From Lentzea tibetensis (GTDB lineage Bacteria; Actinomycetota; Actinomycetes; Mycobacteriales; Pseudonocardiaceae), in NCBI RefSeq assembly GCF_007845675.1, contig NZ_VOBR01000004.1, forward strand, positions 124,001 through 188,000: DNA of 64,000 nt, in the 5' to 3' direction. A program made the position numbers and the translations under genes. Each line of letters begins with the position of its first letter. Position 1 is the stretch's first letter. Positions 9,273 through 17,205 of this stretch are shown here, piece by piece. Under the pieces are notes generated by a model, which saw nothing but the letters and a program-made list of their open reading frames with translations, did not search any database and was not told where the DNA came from.

Positions 9273-10709
9273 GTGTCTCGATCGACCCAGCAGAATGTTG
9301 TAGTGGAACTCCTGCGCGTCTCCCCCGTCGCCGACGAGCTCGCGGAGCGGTTCGCCGCCGCGGGCAAGCGGTTGTACCTGGTCGGAGGCAGCGTTCGCGA
9401 CGCCGTGCTCGGCCGGTCCAGCAACGACCTCGACTTCACGACGGACGCCCGTCCCGACGAGATCCAGCGGATCCTGAAGGGCTGGGCCGACTCGCTCTGG
9501 GACACCGGCATCGCGTTCGGCACCATCGGCGCCAGCAAGAACGGGCTGACCGTGGAGATCACCACGTTCCGCGCGGACGTCTACGACGGCGTCACCCGCA
9601 ACCCCGAGGTCACGTTCGGCGACACCATCGACGGTGACCTGGTGCGCCGCGACTTCACCGTCAACGCGATGGCGTTCGACGTGGTCAAGCGCGAGTTCGT
9701 GGACCCGACCGGCGGCATGGCCGCGGTCGAGGCGCGTGTGCTGGACACCCCGGCGACCCCGCAGGAGTCGTTCGGCGACGACCCGCTGCGCATGCTGCGC
9801 GCCGCCCGGTTCGTGGCCCAGCTGGGCTTCACGGCCGCGCCGCGCGTGGTCGACGCGATGCGGTCCATGGCGGGTGAGCTCGCGCGCATCACGCCGGAGC
9901 GCGTGCAGGCGGAGCTGTCCAAGCTCCTCTGCTCCGCGCACCCGCGTCAGGGGATCGAGCTCATGGTCGACACCGGGCTCGCGGACATCGTCCTGCCCGA
10001 GCTGACGGCCATGAAGCTGGAAGTCGACGAACACCATCAGCACAAGGACGTCTTCCACCACTCGCTGGTTGTGCTCGACCAAGCAATTGATCTTGAAGAT
10101 GATGATCTTTCACCCGATCTGGTGCTGCGCCTCGCCGCGTTGCTGCACGACATCGGCAAGCCGGACACCCGGCGGTTCGAGTCCGGCGGCGGCGTCTCGT
10201 TCCACCACCACGAGGTGGTCGGCGCGAAGCTGGTGCGCAAGCGGTTGCGCGCGCTGCGGTACTCGAAGGAGATCGTCGAGGACGTCGCCAAGCTCGTGTA
10301 CCTCCACCTGCGGTTCCACGGCTACGGCAACGGCGAGTGGACGGACTCGGCGGTGCGCCGCTACGTCACCGACGCCGGCGACCTGCTGACCCGGTTGCAC
10401 AAGCTCGTCCGCGCGGACTGCACGACCCGCAACAAGCGCAAGGCGAACGCGTTGCAGCGGACCTACGACGGTCTCGAGGAGCGGATCGCCCGGATCGCGG
10501 CCGACGAGGACCTCGCGCGCGTGCGCCCGGACCTCGACGGCAACGAGATCATGAAGCTGCTCGGCCTGCCGCCGGGGCCGCAGGTCGGCGCCGCGTGGAA
10601 GTTCCTCAAGGAGCTGCGGCTGGACCGCGGTCCGCTCGACCACGACGAGGCGATCGCCGAGTTGCTGCAGTGGGCGCGCATTCAGGGGATCACGCCACCT
10701 GCTTCGTAA
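9273..10709 (+). CDS. pcnA: CCA tRNA nucleotidyltransferase
   Basis: A 478-residue class II nucleotidyltransferase that builds or repairs the 3' CCA end of tRNAs. The head domain has [13 protein letters not shown] and the metal-binding pair in [10 protein letters not shown]; the [11 protein letters not shown] and [11 protein letters not shown] motifs follow. A C-terminal HD domain is present ([11 protein letters not shown]), a common addition in bacteria. The start could be GTG 9273 or, 10 codons later, GTG 9303. A short stretch near 10080-10122 uses AT-rich rare codons unlike the rest of the gene. In mycobacteria the gene also stands beside mutT4. Confidence 0.94.
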   Translation: MSRSTQQNVVVELLRVSPVADELAERFAAAGKRLYLVGGSVRDAVLGRSSNDLDFTTDARPDEIQRILKGWADSLWDTGIAFGTIGASKNGLTVEITTFRADVYDGVTRNPEVTFGDTIDGDLVRRDFTVNAMAFDVVKREFVDPTGGMAAVEARVLDTPATPQESFGDDPLRMLRAARFVAQLGFTAAPRVVDAMRSMAGELARITPERVQAELSKLLCSAHPRQGIELMVDTGLADIVLPELTAMKLEVDEHHQHKDVFHHSLVVLDQAIDLEDDDLSPDLVLRLAALLHDIGKPDTRRFESGGGVSFHHHEVVGAKLVRKRLRALRYSKEIVEDVAKLVYLHLRFHGYGNGEWTDSAVRRYVTDAGDLLTRLHKLVRADCTTRNKRKANALQRTYDGLEERIARIAADEDLARVRPDLDGNEIMKLLGLPPGPQVGAAWKFLKELRLDRGPLDHDEAIAELLQWARIQGITPPAS

Positions 10710-10814
10710 CTCAACGTAGCCCGGTGAAATCCACGCGTTAGCGAGGTGACAGCGGGTCGCGTCACTATGACTGTGCGCTGTGGGCAGGGTGCCAGGCGCA
10801 CGGGGGTGGTTGCG

Positions 10815-11069
10815 ATGACCGCGTGGGGGCTTTCCGCTGGTCCTGACGTGCACGAGCTCGACGAGCTCACCGCTCGGCAGCGCGGGGTGCTGCGCTGTCT
10901 CGCGAGGGGGCTCGCCGACCACGAGATCGCGCGGGTGCTGGGCATCGGCATGCAGGTCGTCGCCGACGAAGTGGCCGACATCCTGCGCCGACTCGACCTA
11001 ACCGACCGAATGGCCGCGGTTGTCTTCGCCCATGAGACCGGGATGCTGCGCCTGCCCCTGCCGCGATAG
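10815..11069 (+). CDS. Small stand-alone LuxR-type helix-turn-helix protein
   Basis: An 84-residue protein that is almost entirely a LuxR/NarL DNA-binding domain: LDELTARQRGVLRCLARGL, then ADHEIARVLGIGMQVVADEV, then ADILRRLDLTDRMAAV. I choose ATG 10815 because a GGGGGTGG ribosome site precedes it by 6-7 bases; the frame is open to GTG 10746. It has no receiver or sensor domain, so it may be an orphan regulator or work with another protein. Its last 72 bases overlap the 3' end of the convergent MFS gene. Confidence 0.7.
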   Translation: MTAWGLSAGPDVHELDELTARQRGVLRCLARGLADHEIARVLGIGMQVVADEVADILRRLDLTDRMAAVVFAHETGMLRLPLPR

Positions 11070-12335
11070 GAACAGCAGGTACGTCGTTAGGCCGATCAGG
11101 TAGAACGCGGTGGCCGTGAGGATGAGCCCTGGGGAGCGCCCGTCCATCGGAACCACCGCGGCCGCGATGGTGACCGCGACGACCTGGGTGGTGTTGAAGA
11201 GGGTGTCGTAGAGGGCGAACACCCGGCCGCGCACCTCGTCGCCGATGTCGTGCTGGATGGCCGTGTCGACGTTGAGCTTCACGACCTGGCCGGAGAACGT
11301 GATCACGAACGCCGCGAGCAGGATCGTCGGCAGCGTCATGGGCAACCCGAGTGCGAGCTGCGAGACGGCCGCGAGGATCAACGCCGCGCAGATCGTGTTC
11401 CTGGTGCCCAGCCGGTCGACGATCCGGTCGGTCGTGACACCGGCGAGCAAGATGCCCGCGCCGCCGGCGATCGCGACCTCGCCCAGACCGGCGATGCCCG
11501 CTCTGAGCAGGCCCATGTCGGTGAACGAGTACCGCATCAGCAACAGCGTGATCAGCAACGACATGCCGAACGCGGCCCGGTGGGCGAGCAGCGCGCCCAG
11601 TGCGCCGACGACGCTCGGCGTGCGCCACGCGGCCTTCGCGCCGTCCCACAGACCGTGCGCCACGGCGGTGACGGTGCGGTTCGGCTCGTCCACCTCGTCC
11701 GGACCGAGCACGCCAGCCACGAACTTGCTCGCGACCCAGGCGCAGGCGACCGAGGCGATGGCGCCGGTGGCCGTCGTCCACGCGGAACCGCCGTCGCCTG
11801 CTCCGAGCAGCGCGCGCAGCCCGATCGCGCAGCCGCCGCCGAACACGGCGACCAGCGCGCCGAGGGTCGCGGACAGCGCGTTCGCCTCGACGAGGTGGTC
11901 CTCGGGGACGACGTGCGGCAGCGAGGCGGACAGGCCTGCGCCGATGAACCGGCTGAAGCCCGTGACGACGAGCGCGGAGAAGTAGAGCGGCAGACCGGCC
12001 AGGCCGGTGCCGACGGCGATGGCCGTGAGCAGCACGAACGCGCCCCTGGCGAGGCTCGCGATCGTGATCACCCGGCGCCGGTCCCAGCGGTCGAGCAGCG
12101 CGCCCGCGAACGGTCCGACCAGCGAGTACGGCAGCAGGAGCACGGCGAACCCGGCGGCGATGGCGAGCGGGTCGGCCTGGCGCTCCGGGTTGAAGATGAC
12201 GGCACCCGCGAGACCTGCCTGGAACAGGCCGTCACCCCACTGGGAGACCAGCCTCGTCGCCAGCAGCCTGCGGAATTCGGGTATGCCGATGAACCGCCGG
12301 GAACCCCAGTGGTGCTTGGCAACAGCCGTCGTCAC
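10998..12335 (-). CDS. MFS transporter, probable exporter
   Basis: A 445-residue major facilitator with about 12 hydrophobic segments. The first cytosolic loop carries GPFAGALLDRWDRRRVI, the usual motif A region. It resembles the enterobactin-exporter-like MFS_3 group; the substrate is unknown. The start is GTG 12335, where the stop of a 55-codon upstream reading frame overlaps it by GTGA. A terminator-like hairpin lies about 30 bases before the start, so expression may be controlled by attenuation. The 3' end overlaps the convergent HTH gene by 72 bases. Confidence 0.85.
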   Translation of the reverse strand: MTTAVAKHHWGSRRFIGIPEFRRLLATRLVSQWGDGLFQAGLAGAVIFNPERQADPLAIAAGFAVLLLPYSLVGPFAGALLDRWDRRRVITIASLARGAFVLLTAIAVGTGLAGLPLYFSALVVTGFSRFIGAGLSASLPHVVPEDHLVEANALSATLGALVAVFGGGCAIGLRALLGAGDGGSAWTTATGAIASVACAWVASKFVAGVLGPDEVDEPNRTVTAVAHGLWDGAKAAWRTPSVVGALGALLAHRAAFGMSLLITLLLMRYSFTDMGLLRAGIAGLGEVAIAGGAGILLAGVTTDRIVDRLGTRNTICAALILAAVSQLALGLPMTLPTILLAAFVITFSGQVVKLNVDTAIQHDIGDEVRGRVFALYDTLFNTTQVVAVTIAAAVVPMDGRSPGLILTATAFYLIGLTTYLLFLSRQGQAQHPGLMGEDNRGHSVG

Positions 12336-12499
12336 CCCGACAGCCTAGGCGCAAAAACCAGCGAAGCCGGACCCTCGAAGGGTCCGGCTCCTCTGGATCG
12401 GATGCCCGGTCGCCTCACGGCGATTGGCACGACGCGGTTCCAGCCGAACGGTATTCCGCGAAGGCGGTTGTCTGTTGAGCCCGGGGGACACGAAGACAT
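12332..12499 (-). CDS. Possible leader ORF of the MFS gene
   Basis: A 55-codon frame begins with ATG at 12499 (MSSCPPGSTDNRLRG and on) and stops in a TGA that overlaps the MFS GTG start as GTGA. It runs straight through the hairpin at 12365-12389, so translation of this frame would stop the hairpin folding. There is no clear Shine-Dalgarno sequence, and the protein has no recognisable domain. It could be a regulatory leader ORF or chance; I favour neither strongly. Confidence 0.3.
   Translation of the reverse strand: MSSCPPGSTDNRLRGIPFGWNRVVPIAVRRPGIRSRGAGPFEGPASLVFAPRLSG
12365..12389 (-). terminator. Hairpin with U-tract in the MFS leader (candidate attenuator)
   Basis: The arms AGCCGGACCC (12365-12374) and GGGTCCGGCT (12380-12389) pair perfectly, and in the minus-strand direction they are followed by a GGTTTTTG run. 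This is an intrinsic terminator in the orientation of the MFS gene, but it lies upstream of its start codon and no gene ends there. It therefore looks like a leader terminator. The rest of 12390-12566 holds no tRNA or other gene that I recognise. Confidence 0.55.
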
Positions 12500-12566
12500 C
12501 CGACAAGAGCTACAACGTGGCGCGGCCCTGACTTGTTCCAGCGATCACGGATGAAATCATGGCGGC

Positions 12567-13139
12567 GTGCGTCCCGATGACGAAGTCGAGCCAGGCTCCC
12601 TGTTGGTTGCCGCCCCGAGCCTGACCGACTCGAACTTCAAGCGCACGGTCGTGTACGTGATCGACCACCGGCCGGAGGGCACGCTCGGCGTCGTGCTGAA
12701 CCGTCCGTCCGAGGTCGCGGTGCACGACGTGCTGCCGGCGTGGGGTCCGCACGCGACCAAGCCGCAGGCCATCTACATCGGCGGACCGGTCGAGCAGAAG
12801 ACCGCGTTGTGCCTGGCCGCGCTGCGCACGGGCTTCGACCTCGAGTCCATCGACGGGCTGGTCGGCGTGCACGGGCCGGTCGCGCTGATCGACCTCGACT
12901 CGGATCCGGACGACCTGGCGCCGAAGGTCCGCGGGCTGCGGGTGTTCGCCGGCTACTCGGGCTGGGGCGAGGAACAGCTGGCCGGCGAGATCGACCGCGG
13001 TGACTGGATGGTCGTGTCCGGGCTGCCCGACGACATACTCAGCCCGGCGAACACCGACCTGTGGGGGCGGGTGCTGCGCAGGCAGGGCATGCCGCTGGCG
13101 CTGCTCTCCACCTTCCCGACGGACGTTCGGCTGAACTAG
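12567..13139 (+). CDS. YqgE/AlgH family protein (UPF0301, DUF179)
   Basis: A 190-residue cytosolic protein of the YqgE/AlgH family. It shows the family signatures PGSLLVAAPSLTDSNFKRTV, then GTLGVVLNRP, IYIGGPVEQ, and FAGYSGWGEEQLAGEI. Length is normal. The biochemical function of the family is not settled. The start is GTG 12567. The LuxR/TPR gene begins 10 bases after its stop, suggesting co-transcription. Confidence 0.93.
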   Translation: MRPDDEVEPGSLLVAAPSLTDSNFKRTVVYVIDHRPEGTLGVVLNRPSEVAVHDVLPAWGPHATKPQAIYIGGPVEQKTALCLAALRTGFDLESIDGLVGVHGPVALIDLDSDPDDLAPKVRGLRVFAGYSGWGEEQLAGEIDRGDWMVVSGLPDDILSPANTDLWGRVLRRQGMPLALLSTFPTDVRLN

Positions 13140-13148
13140 TTTTGGCAC

Positions 13149-14744
13149 GTGGAGGCCGAGGCGCTCGTCGCTGAGGGCTCAGGCGCGTTGCGGACCGGCG
13201 ACTGGGCGGCTGCCTCGCGGTCGTTCACCGCCGCCCTCGAGCTCGAGGAGCACCCCGCGGCACTGGCCGGACTGGCCGACGCGCTGTGGTGGCTCGGTGA
13301 CCTCGCCGGCTCGATGGCCCGGCGGGAACGCGCGTACGTGCTGCTCAGGGACGTCGACCTGGTCATGGCCGCGGTCACCGCGCTGGGCCTCTGCGCCGAT
13401 CACTGGAAGCACGTCGGCGACGAGGCCGTCACGCTCGGCTGGCTCGCCCGCGCCACCCGGCTGATCGAGGAGTCCGGCCTCGACGAGGTGCGCGGCTGGC
13501 TGCTGCTGGTGCGGTCGTTCGTCGGTGCCGATCCGGTCGCCGGTGAGTCGTTCGCCCGCGCGGCTCTCGACCACGCCCGTTCGTCCGGTGACCGCGACCT
13601 CGAGCTGTGCTCGTTGAGCGAGATCGGCGCCGCGCTGGTGCGCCAGGGCCGGGTCGGCGAGGGCCTGACCTGGCTCGACGAGTCGATGGCCGGGTCGCTC
13701 GCCGGTGAGGGCTCGTCGCTGGACACGGTCGTGCTCTGCAGCTGCAACATGATCACCTCGTGCACGCAGTCCGCCGAGTTCGGCCGGGTCGTCGAGTGGA
13801 TCCGCGCGTCGGACCGGTTCACGCAGCGCTACGGCTGCCCGTTCCTCTACGCCGAGTGCCGGATGTACTACGGCAGCGTGCTGGTCGCGACCGGCGACTG
13901 GCCGCGCGCCGAGGAAGAGCTGCGGGCGGCGATCGAGATCTCGCGCGGTTCCGTCCCCGTCTACCAGCGGCAGGCGCTCACGTACCTGGCAGAGCTGCGG
14001 CTGGCGCAGGGCCGGGTCGAGGAGGCCGAACGACTGGTCGCGGACTTCGCCGAACACGGGTCCGCCGCCGGTGTGGTGGCCCGGATCCACCTGGTGCGCG
14101 GGCATCCGAGCCTCGCCGTGTCGGTGCTGCGGCGCCGGTTGGACGAGGTCGCGGCGCCGCTGGAGAGCGCACTGCTGCACGAGCTGTTCGGCGAGGCGGA
14201 GATCGCGTCCGGGCAGGCGTCCGCCGCCGCCGAACGCGGGCGTGCGCTGGTGTCGTTGGACTGCCTGGTGATCTCCGCACGCGGTGAGCGGCTGGTCGGC
14301 AGGGCGACCGGTGACACCCGTGCGCTGAACCGCGCGCTGTCGGCGTTCCTCAAGCTGGAGATGCCGCTCGAGGCGGCCAGGACCCGGATGCTGATCGCCG
14401 CTCTCGCCGAACCCGAGGTGGCCGAGTCCGAGGCGTTCACCGCGCTGGGCGTGTTCGAGGAGCTGGGTGCTTCCGGTGACGCCGACGCCGCCGCGGCGCT
14501 GCTGCGTTCGCTCGGCGTGCACGCGGCCCGGCTCGGCCCGCGCGGCGCGGGGGCGTTGACCAAGCGGGAACGCGAGGTGCTCGTGCTGCTGGGCGAGGGG
14601 CTGTCCAACCCGGCGATCGCCGCGCGGCTGTGCCTGAGCCGCAAGACCGTCGAGCACCACGTCGCGCGGGTGCTGGCGAAGCTCGGCCTGCGCGGACGGG
14701 CGGAAGCTGCGGCCGAGGCGGTGCGCATGTCCGCCGGTGAATAG
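13149..14744 (+). CDS. TPR-containing LuxR family transcriptional regulator
   Basis: A 531-residue regulator. Residues about 1-450 are alpha-helical repeats of TPR type (for example RTGDWAAASRSFTAALELEE and ALAGLADALWWLGDLAGSMA). Residues about 465-525 form a LuxR helix-turn-helix (TKREREVLVLLGEGLSNPAI, then RLCLSRKTVEHHVARVLAKL). There is no ATPase domain as in MalT/LAL regulators, so it resembles only their C-terminal half. The next gene is a methyltransferase 47 bp downstream, a possible target. Confidence 0.85.
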   Translation: MEAEALVAEGSGALRTGDWAAASRSFTAALELEEHPAALAGLADALWWLGDLAGSMARRERAYVLLRDVDLVMAAVTALGLCADHWKHVGDEAVTLGWLARATRLIEESGLDEVRGWLLLVRSFVGADPVAGESFARAALDHARSSGDRDLELCSLSEIGAALVRQGRVGEGLTWLDESMAGSLAGEGSSLDTVVLCSCNMITSCTQSAEFGRVVEWIRASDRFTQRYGCPFLYAECRMYYGSVLVATGDWPRAEEELRAAIEISRGSVPVYQRQALTYLAELRLAQGRVEEAERLVADFAEHGSAAGVVARIHLVRGHPSLAVSVLRRRLDEVAAPLESALLHELFGEAEIASGQASAAAERGRALVSLDCLVISARGERLVGRATGDTRALNRALSAFLKLEMPLEAARTRMLIAALAEPEVAESEAFTALGVFEELGASGDADAAAALLRSLGVHAARLGPRGAGALTKREREVLVLLGEGLSNPAIAARLCLSRKTVEHHVARVLAKLGLRGRAEAAAEAVRMSAGE

Positions 14745-14791
14745 GTGAGCTCACCGATGCTGTTTCCGCTGGTCGGTGCCAGTGTGGTGGC

Positions 14792-15868
14792 ATGACCATC
14801 GCCCTTGATGAACAACGGGTCGAGGAGTTCGCGGGACGCGTCTTCGGCCTCTACAGCGACGGGATGCTGACCTTCATGGTCGACATCGGGTACCGCACCG
14901 GCCTGTTCGAGGCGGCCGCGGACGGCTCTTCCCTGACTTCCGGTGAGCTGGCCGCGAGAGCCGGGCTGTCCGAGCGCTACGTGCGGGAGTGGCTCGGCGC
15001 GCTGACGTCGGCCGGGATCTTCACGTACTCGGACGGGACCTACTCGCTCCCCGCCGAGCACGCCGCGTGCCTGACCGGGGCCGGCGCCGAGAACCTCGCC
15101 GTGCTCGCCCAGCTCACGACGCACCTCGGCAAGCACGTGCACGAGGTCGCGGACGCGTTCCGCACCGGCGGCGGCGTGCCGTACTCGGCGTTCCGGCCGG
15201 AGTTCACCGGCGTGATGGACAGCCTCAGCCGCGGCATCTACGACCAGCACCTGGTGTCGTCGTACGTGCCGCTCGTGCCGGGACTGCGCGAGCGGCTCGT
15301 CGCGGGCTGCCGGCTGGCCGACGTCGGGTGCGGGAGCGGGCACGCGCTGGTCGTGCTGGCGCGGGAGTTCCCCGCCTCGGTGTTCGTGGGCTACGACATC
15401 TCGGCCGAGGCGATCGCGGTCGCTCGTGAGGAAGCGCTCGGGCTGCCCAACGTGCGGTTCGAGGTGTGCGATGCGGCGGCGCTGGCGGTCGACACGCCGT
15501 TCGACCTGATCATGACCTTCGACGCGATCCACGACCAGGCGGATCCAGCGGGCGCGTTGCGGGCGATCCACTCGGCACTCGCGCCGGACGGCACCTACCT
15601 GATGGCGGAGCCCGCCGCGTCCAGCAACCTCGAGGACAACATCGGCAACCCGATGGCCGGGTTCCTGTACTCGGTCAGCACGCTGCACTGCCTGACGGTG
15701 TCGCTGGCCGAGGGCGGAGCGGGCCTCGGCACGGCGTGGGGCGAACAGCTGGCGCGGACGATGCTCAGCGACGCCGGTTTCGGACAGGCCGTCCGGCACG
15801 ACGCGCCGGGAGACCCGTCGAACGCCGTGTTCGTGGTTTCACGTGAATCAAAGGCCAACGGCGGGTGA
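14792..15868 (+). CDS. SAM-dependent methyltransferase with winged-helix N-terminus
   Basis: A 358-residue class I methyltransferase. The N-terminal 90 residues form a winged-helix dimerisation domain (TSGELAARAGLSERYVREWL). The Rossmann part holds the SAM motif LADVGCGSGHALVVLA and the acidic motif FVGYDISAEAI, followed by LIMTFDAIHD. This arrangement is typical of small-molecule O-methyltransferases and related actinobacterial transcriptional-like methyltransferases; the substrate is unknown. No other biosynthetic gene is adjacent. The stop overlaps the open frame of the next gene but not its likely start. Confidence 0.83.
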   Translation: MTIALDEQRVEEFAGRVFGLYSDGMLTFMVDIGYRTGLFEAAADGSSLTSGELAARAGLSERYVREWLGALTSAGIFTYSDGTYSLPAEHAACLTGAGAENLAVLAQLTTHLGKHVHEVADAFRTGGGVPYSAFRPEFTGVMDSLSRGIYDQHLVSSYVPLVPGLRERLVAGCRLADVGCGSGHALVVLAREFPASVFVGYDISAEAIAVAREEALGLPNVRFEVCDAAALAVDTPFDLIMTFDAIHDQADPAGALRAIHSALAPDGTYLMAEPAASSNLEDNIGNPMAGFLYSVSTLHCLTVSLAEGGAGLGTAWGEQLARTMLSDAGFGQAVRHDAPGDPSNAVFVVSRESKANGG

Positions 15869-15915
15869 TCACGTGCCACCATGACGCCCGCCCGTGTCGA
15901 GCGAGGGGAACATCG

Positions 15916-16554
15916 GTGGCAGCGAAGGAAGAAACCAAGAAGGATCGGAGCTGGGTCGGGCCGATCGTCGGTGCGGTGATCGCGGGCATCTTCGCGATCG
16001 TCGTCGCGGTGATCAACTTAGCCGGAACCAGCAAGAATCAGAGCCAGGCCGGTACGACGACGACCACGACACAGGCGTCCGCGAGCACGACGGCGTCGTC
16101 GGCCGGATCGGCTGGCAAGAAGGTCGTGTCGGGGAAGCAGCTGACGCTGCCATCACCGGGGCAGGGCTGCATGGGCAAGGCGGAGATCGACTTCGACACG
16201 ATGAAGGTCGCACCGAACGTCCCCGAGATCCACCGGGAAACCGCTGATCTGAGCTACCAGTCGTGCACAGGCATCATGGTCGTCGAGGGTGGCATGGCCC
16301 AGTTGGACACGCCGCCCTCGTCGGCCGAGGACTGCGCGCAGGCGAGCGAGACGAACCCGTTGCGGAATCCGATCACTCACGAGCTGATCAGGAACGAGAT
16401 GCCGCTGGTGAAGGGCAAGCACCTGTGCCTGAAGACCAAGCTGGGCAAGATCGTCCACCTGGCCATCGACGAGGTGACGCCCGTCGCACCCGACGGCTCG
16501 TCCCTGCCGCCGTTGAAGGACTACGCCTTCACGGTCGACGTCTGGGAGCCCTAG
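15916..16554 (+). CDS. Single-pass membrane-anchored protein of unknown function
   Basis: A protein of 212 residues from GTG 15916, chosen because GCGAGGGGA stands 7 bases upstream. A short lysine-rich N-terminus is followed by one transmembrane segment (WVGPIVGAVIAGIFAIVVAV), a Thr/Ser/Ala-rich linker, and an exported domain of about 140 residues with four cysteines (GQGCMGK, YQSCTG, AEDCAQA, KHLCLKT), probably two disulfides. I do not recognise the family. Its stop codon overlaps the stop of the convergent SdpI-like gene in the bases CTAG. Confidence 0.65.
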   Translation: MAAKEETKKDRSWVGPIVGAVIAGIFAIVVAVINLAGTSKNQSQAGTTTTTTQASASTTASSAGSAGKKVVSGKQLTLPSPGQGCMGKAEIDFDTMKVAPNVPEIHRETADLSYQSCTGIMVVEGGMAQLDTPPSSAEDCAQASETNPLRNPITHELIRNEMPLVKGKHLCLKTKLGKIVHLAIDEVTPVAPDGSSLPPLKDYAFTVDVWEP

Positions 16555-16955
16555 AGACCCGCGAGAGGCGAGCAGCCGCCGCCACCGCAGGCGCAGCCGC
16601 CACAACCCTTGGGAGCCTCGGGAGCCGGCAGCGCCTCGGCGGCGCGGTGGCCCATGACCCCACCGGCGACCGCGATCGCGAGCGCGCCGACGAGTCCGAT
16701 CAGGCCGACCGTCACGGCGGCGGCGGGCACGAGGAACGTGCCGAGGCCGGCACCGAGTGCCACGAGGCCCGCGACCAGGTTCGGCAGACCGGCGACCCGG
16801 TTGGCCAGCTGGAACGTGTCCTCGTCGCGCAGCGCCGCGCCCGTCCGCACCCCGACGAACCGGTTGCGGTGGAGCTTGCCCTGCAGACCCAGGATTCCGA
16901 CGGCCGCGAGGACGACGCCGAGCGGGCCGAGTACGACAGGCAGCACGATGTTCAC
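16551..16955 (-). CDS. SdpI family integral membrane protein with cysteine-rich tail
   Basis: A 134-residue membrane protein from GTG 16955. The SdpI signature is visible: LHRNRFVGVRTGAALRDEDT then FQLANRVAGLPNLVAG, with three or four hydrophobic segments. SdpI of Bacillus gives immunity to a toxin and transmits a signal; most relatives have no known role. The C-terminus ends in a short tail rich in Cys and Gly (GCGGCACGGGGCSPLAGL) with five cysteines, which may bind metal. The frame is open upstream to 17075, but that part does not look like this family. Confidence 0.75.
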   Translation of the reverse strand: MNIVLPVVLGPLGVVLAAVGILGLQGKLHRNRFVGVRTGAALRDEDTFQLANRVAGLPNLVAGLVALGAGLGTFLVPAAAVTVGLIGLVGALAIAVAGGVMGHRAAEALPAPEAPKGCGGCACGGGGCSPLAGL

Positions 16956-17067
16956 GCGTTCGAGGGTAGGTCCGACCCGCCGGAACCGTCGCATCGGGCC
17001 CGCCGCGGTGTGCTGCACGCCATGCCCGAGGGCTCCGGCCTTGCGGCGCGCTGATACCGTTGAGGAC

Positions 17068-17097
17068 ATGAGCACGGCCCGCCTGCTCCTTATTTAG
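17068..17097 (+). CDS. Leucine leader peptide upstream of leuS
   Basis: A nine-codon reading frame, MSTARLLLI then TAG, with three consecutive leucine codons (CTG CTC CTT) just before the stop. It is preceded by TGAGGA. It lies 109 bp upstream of leuS and directly before two hairpins. A ribosome stalled on the leucine codons when charged leucyl-tRNA is short would change folding of the following RNA, the classical attenuation arrangement. Leader-peptide control is known for amino-acid genes in actinobacteria; here the assignment rests on the codons and structure. Confidence 0.72.
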   Translation: MSTARLLLI

Positions 17098-17163
17098 CCG
17101 CGCAGACCTGATCGGAAGACGGTCGGCGCGGCAACCCCTCATGCCTGTCTGGGCTGAGGGGTT
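17097..17163 (+). promoter_or_regulatory. leuS attenuator: pause hairpin and terminator
   Basis: Immediately after the leader peptide stop there is a hairpin with arms GCCGCGC (17097-17103) and GCGCGGC (17126-17132), extended by GACC/GGTC inside. It abuts a terminator hairpin with arms AACCCCTCA (17133-17141) and TGAGGGGTT (17155-17163), followed by TTT. The layout fits transcription attenuation of leuS by leucine supply. The alternative antiterminator pairing was not computed. Confidence 0.65.
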
Positions 17164-17205
17164 TCGTCATGTCAGGGGCAGGTACTTGATGGAGAGGGAC
17201 GTTCG

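Noticed and set aside
8715-10082. A long minus-strand reading frame of 455 codons
   Set aside because: Only its last 171 codons (Nudix) are real; the rest is antisense to pcnA and has no family sequence.
12390-12566. A tRNA or other structural RNA ended by the hairpin at 12365-12389
   Set aside because: No T-loop GGTTCGA sequence or acceptor stem could be found on either strand.
13149-16554. A small biosynthetic gene cluster around the methyltransferase
   Set aside because: There is only a regulator and one methyltransferase; no synthase, oxygenase or transporter is adjacent.
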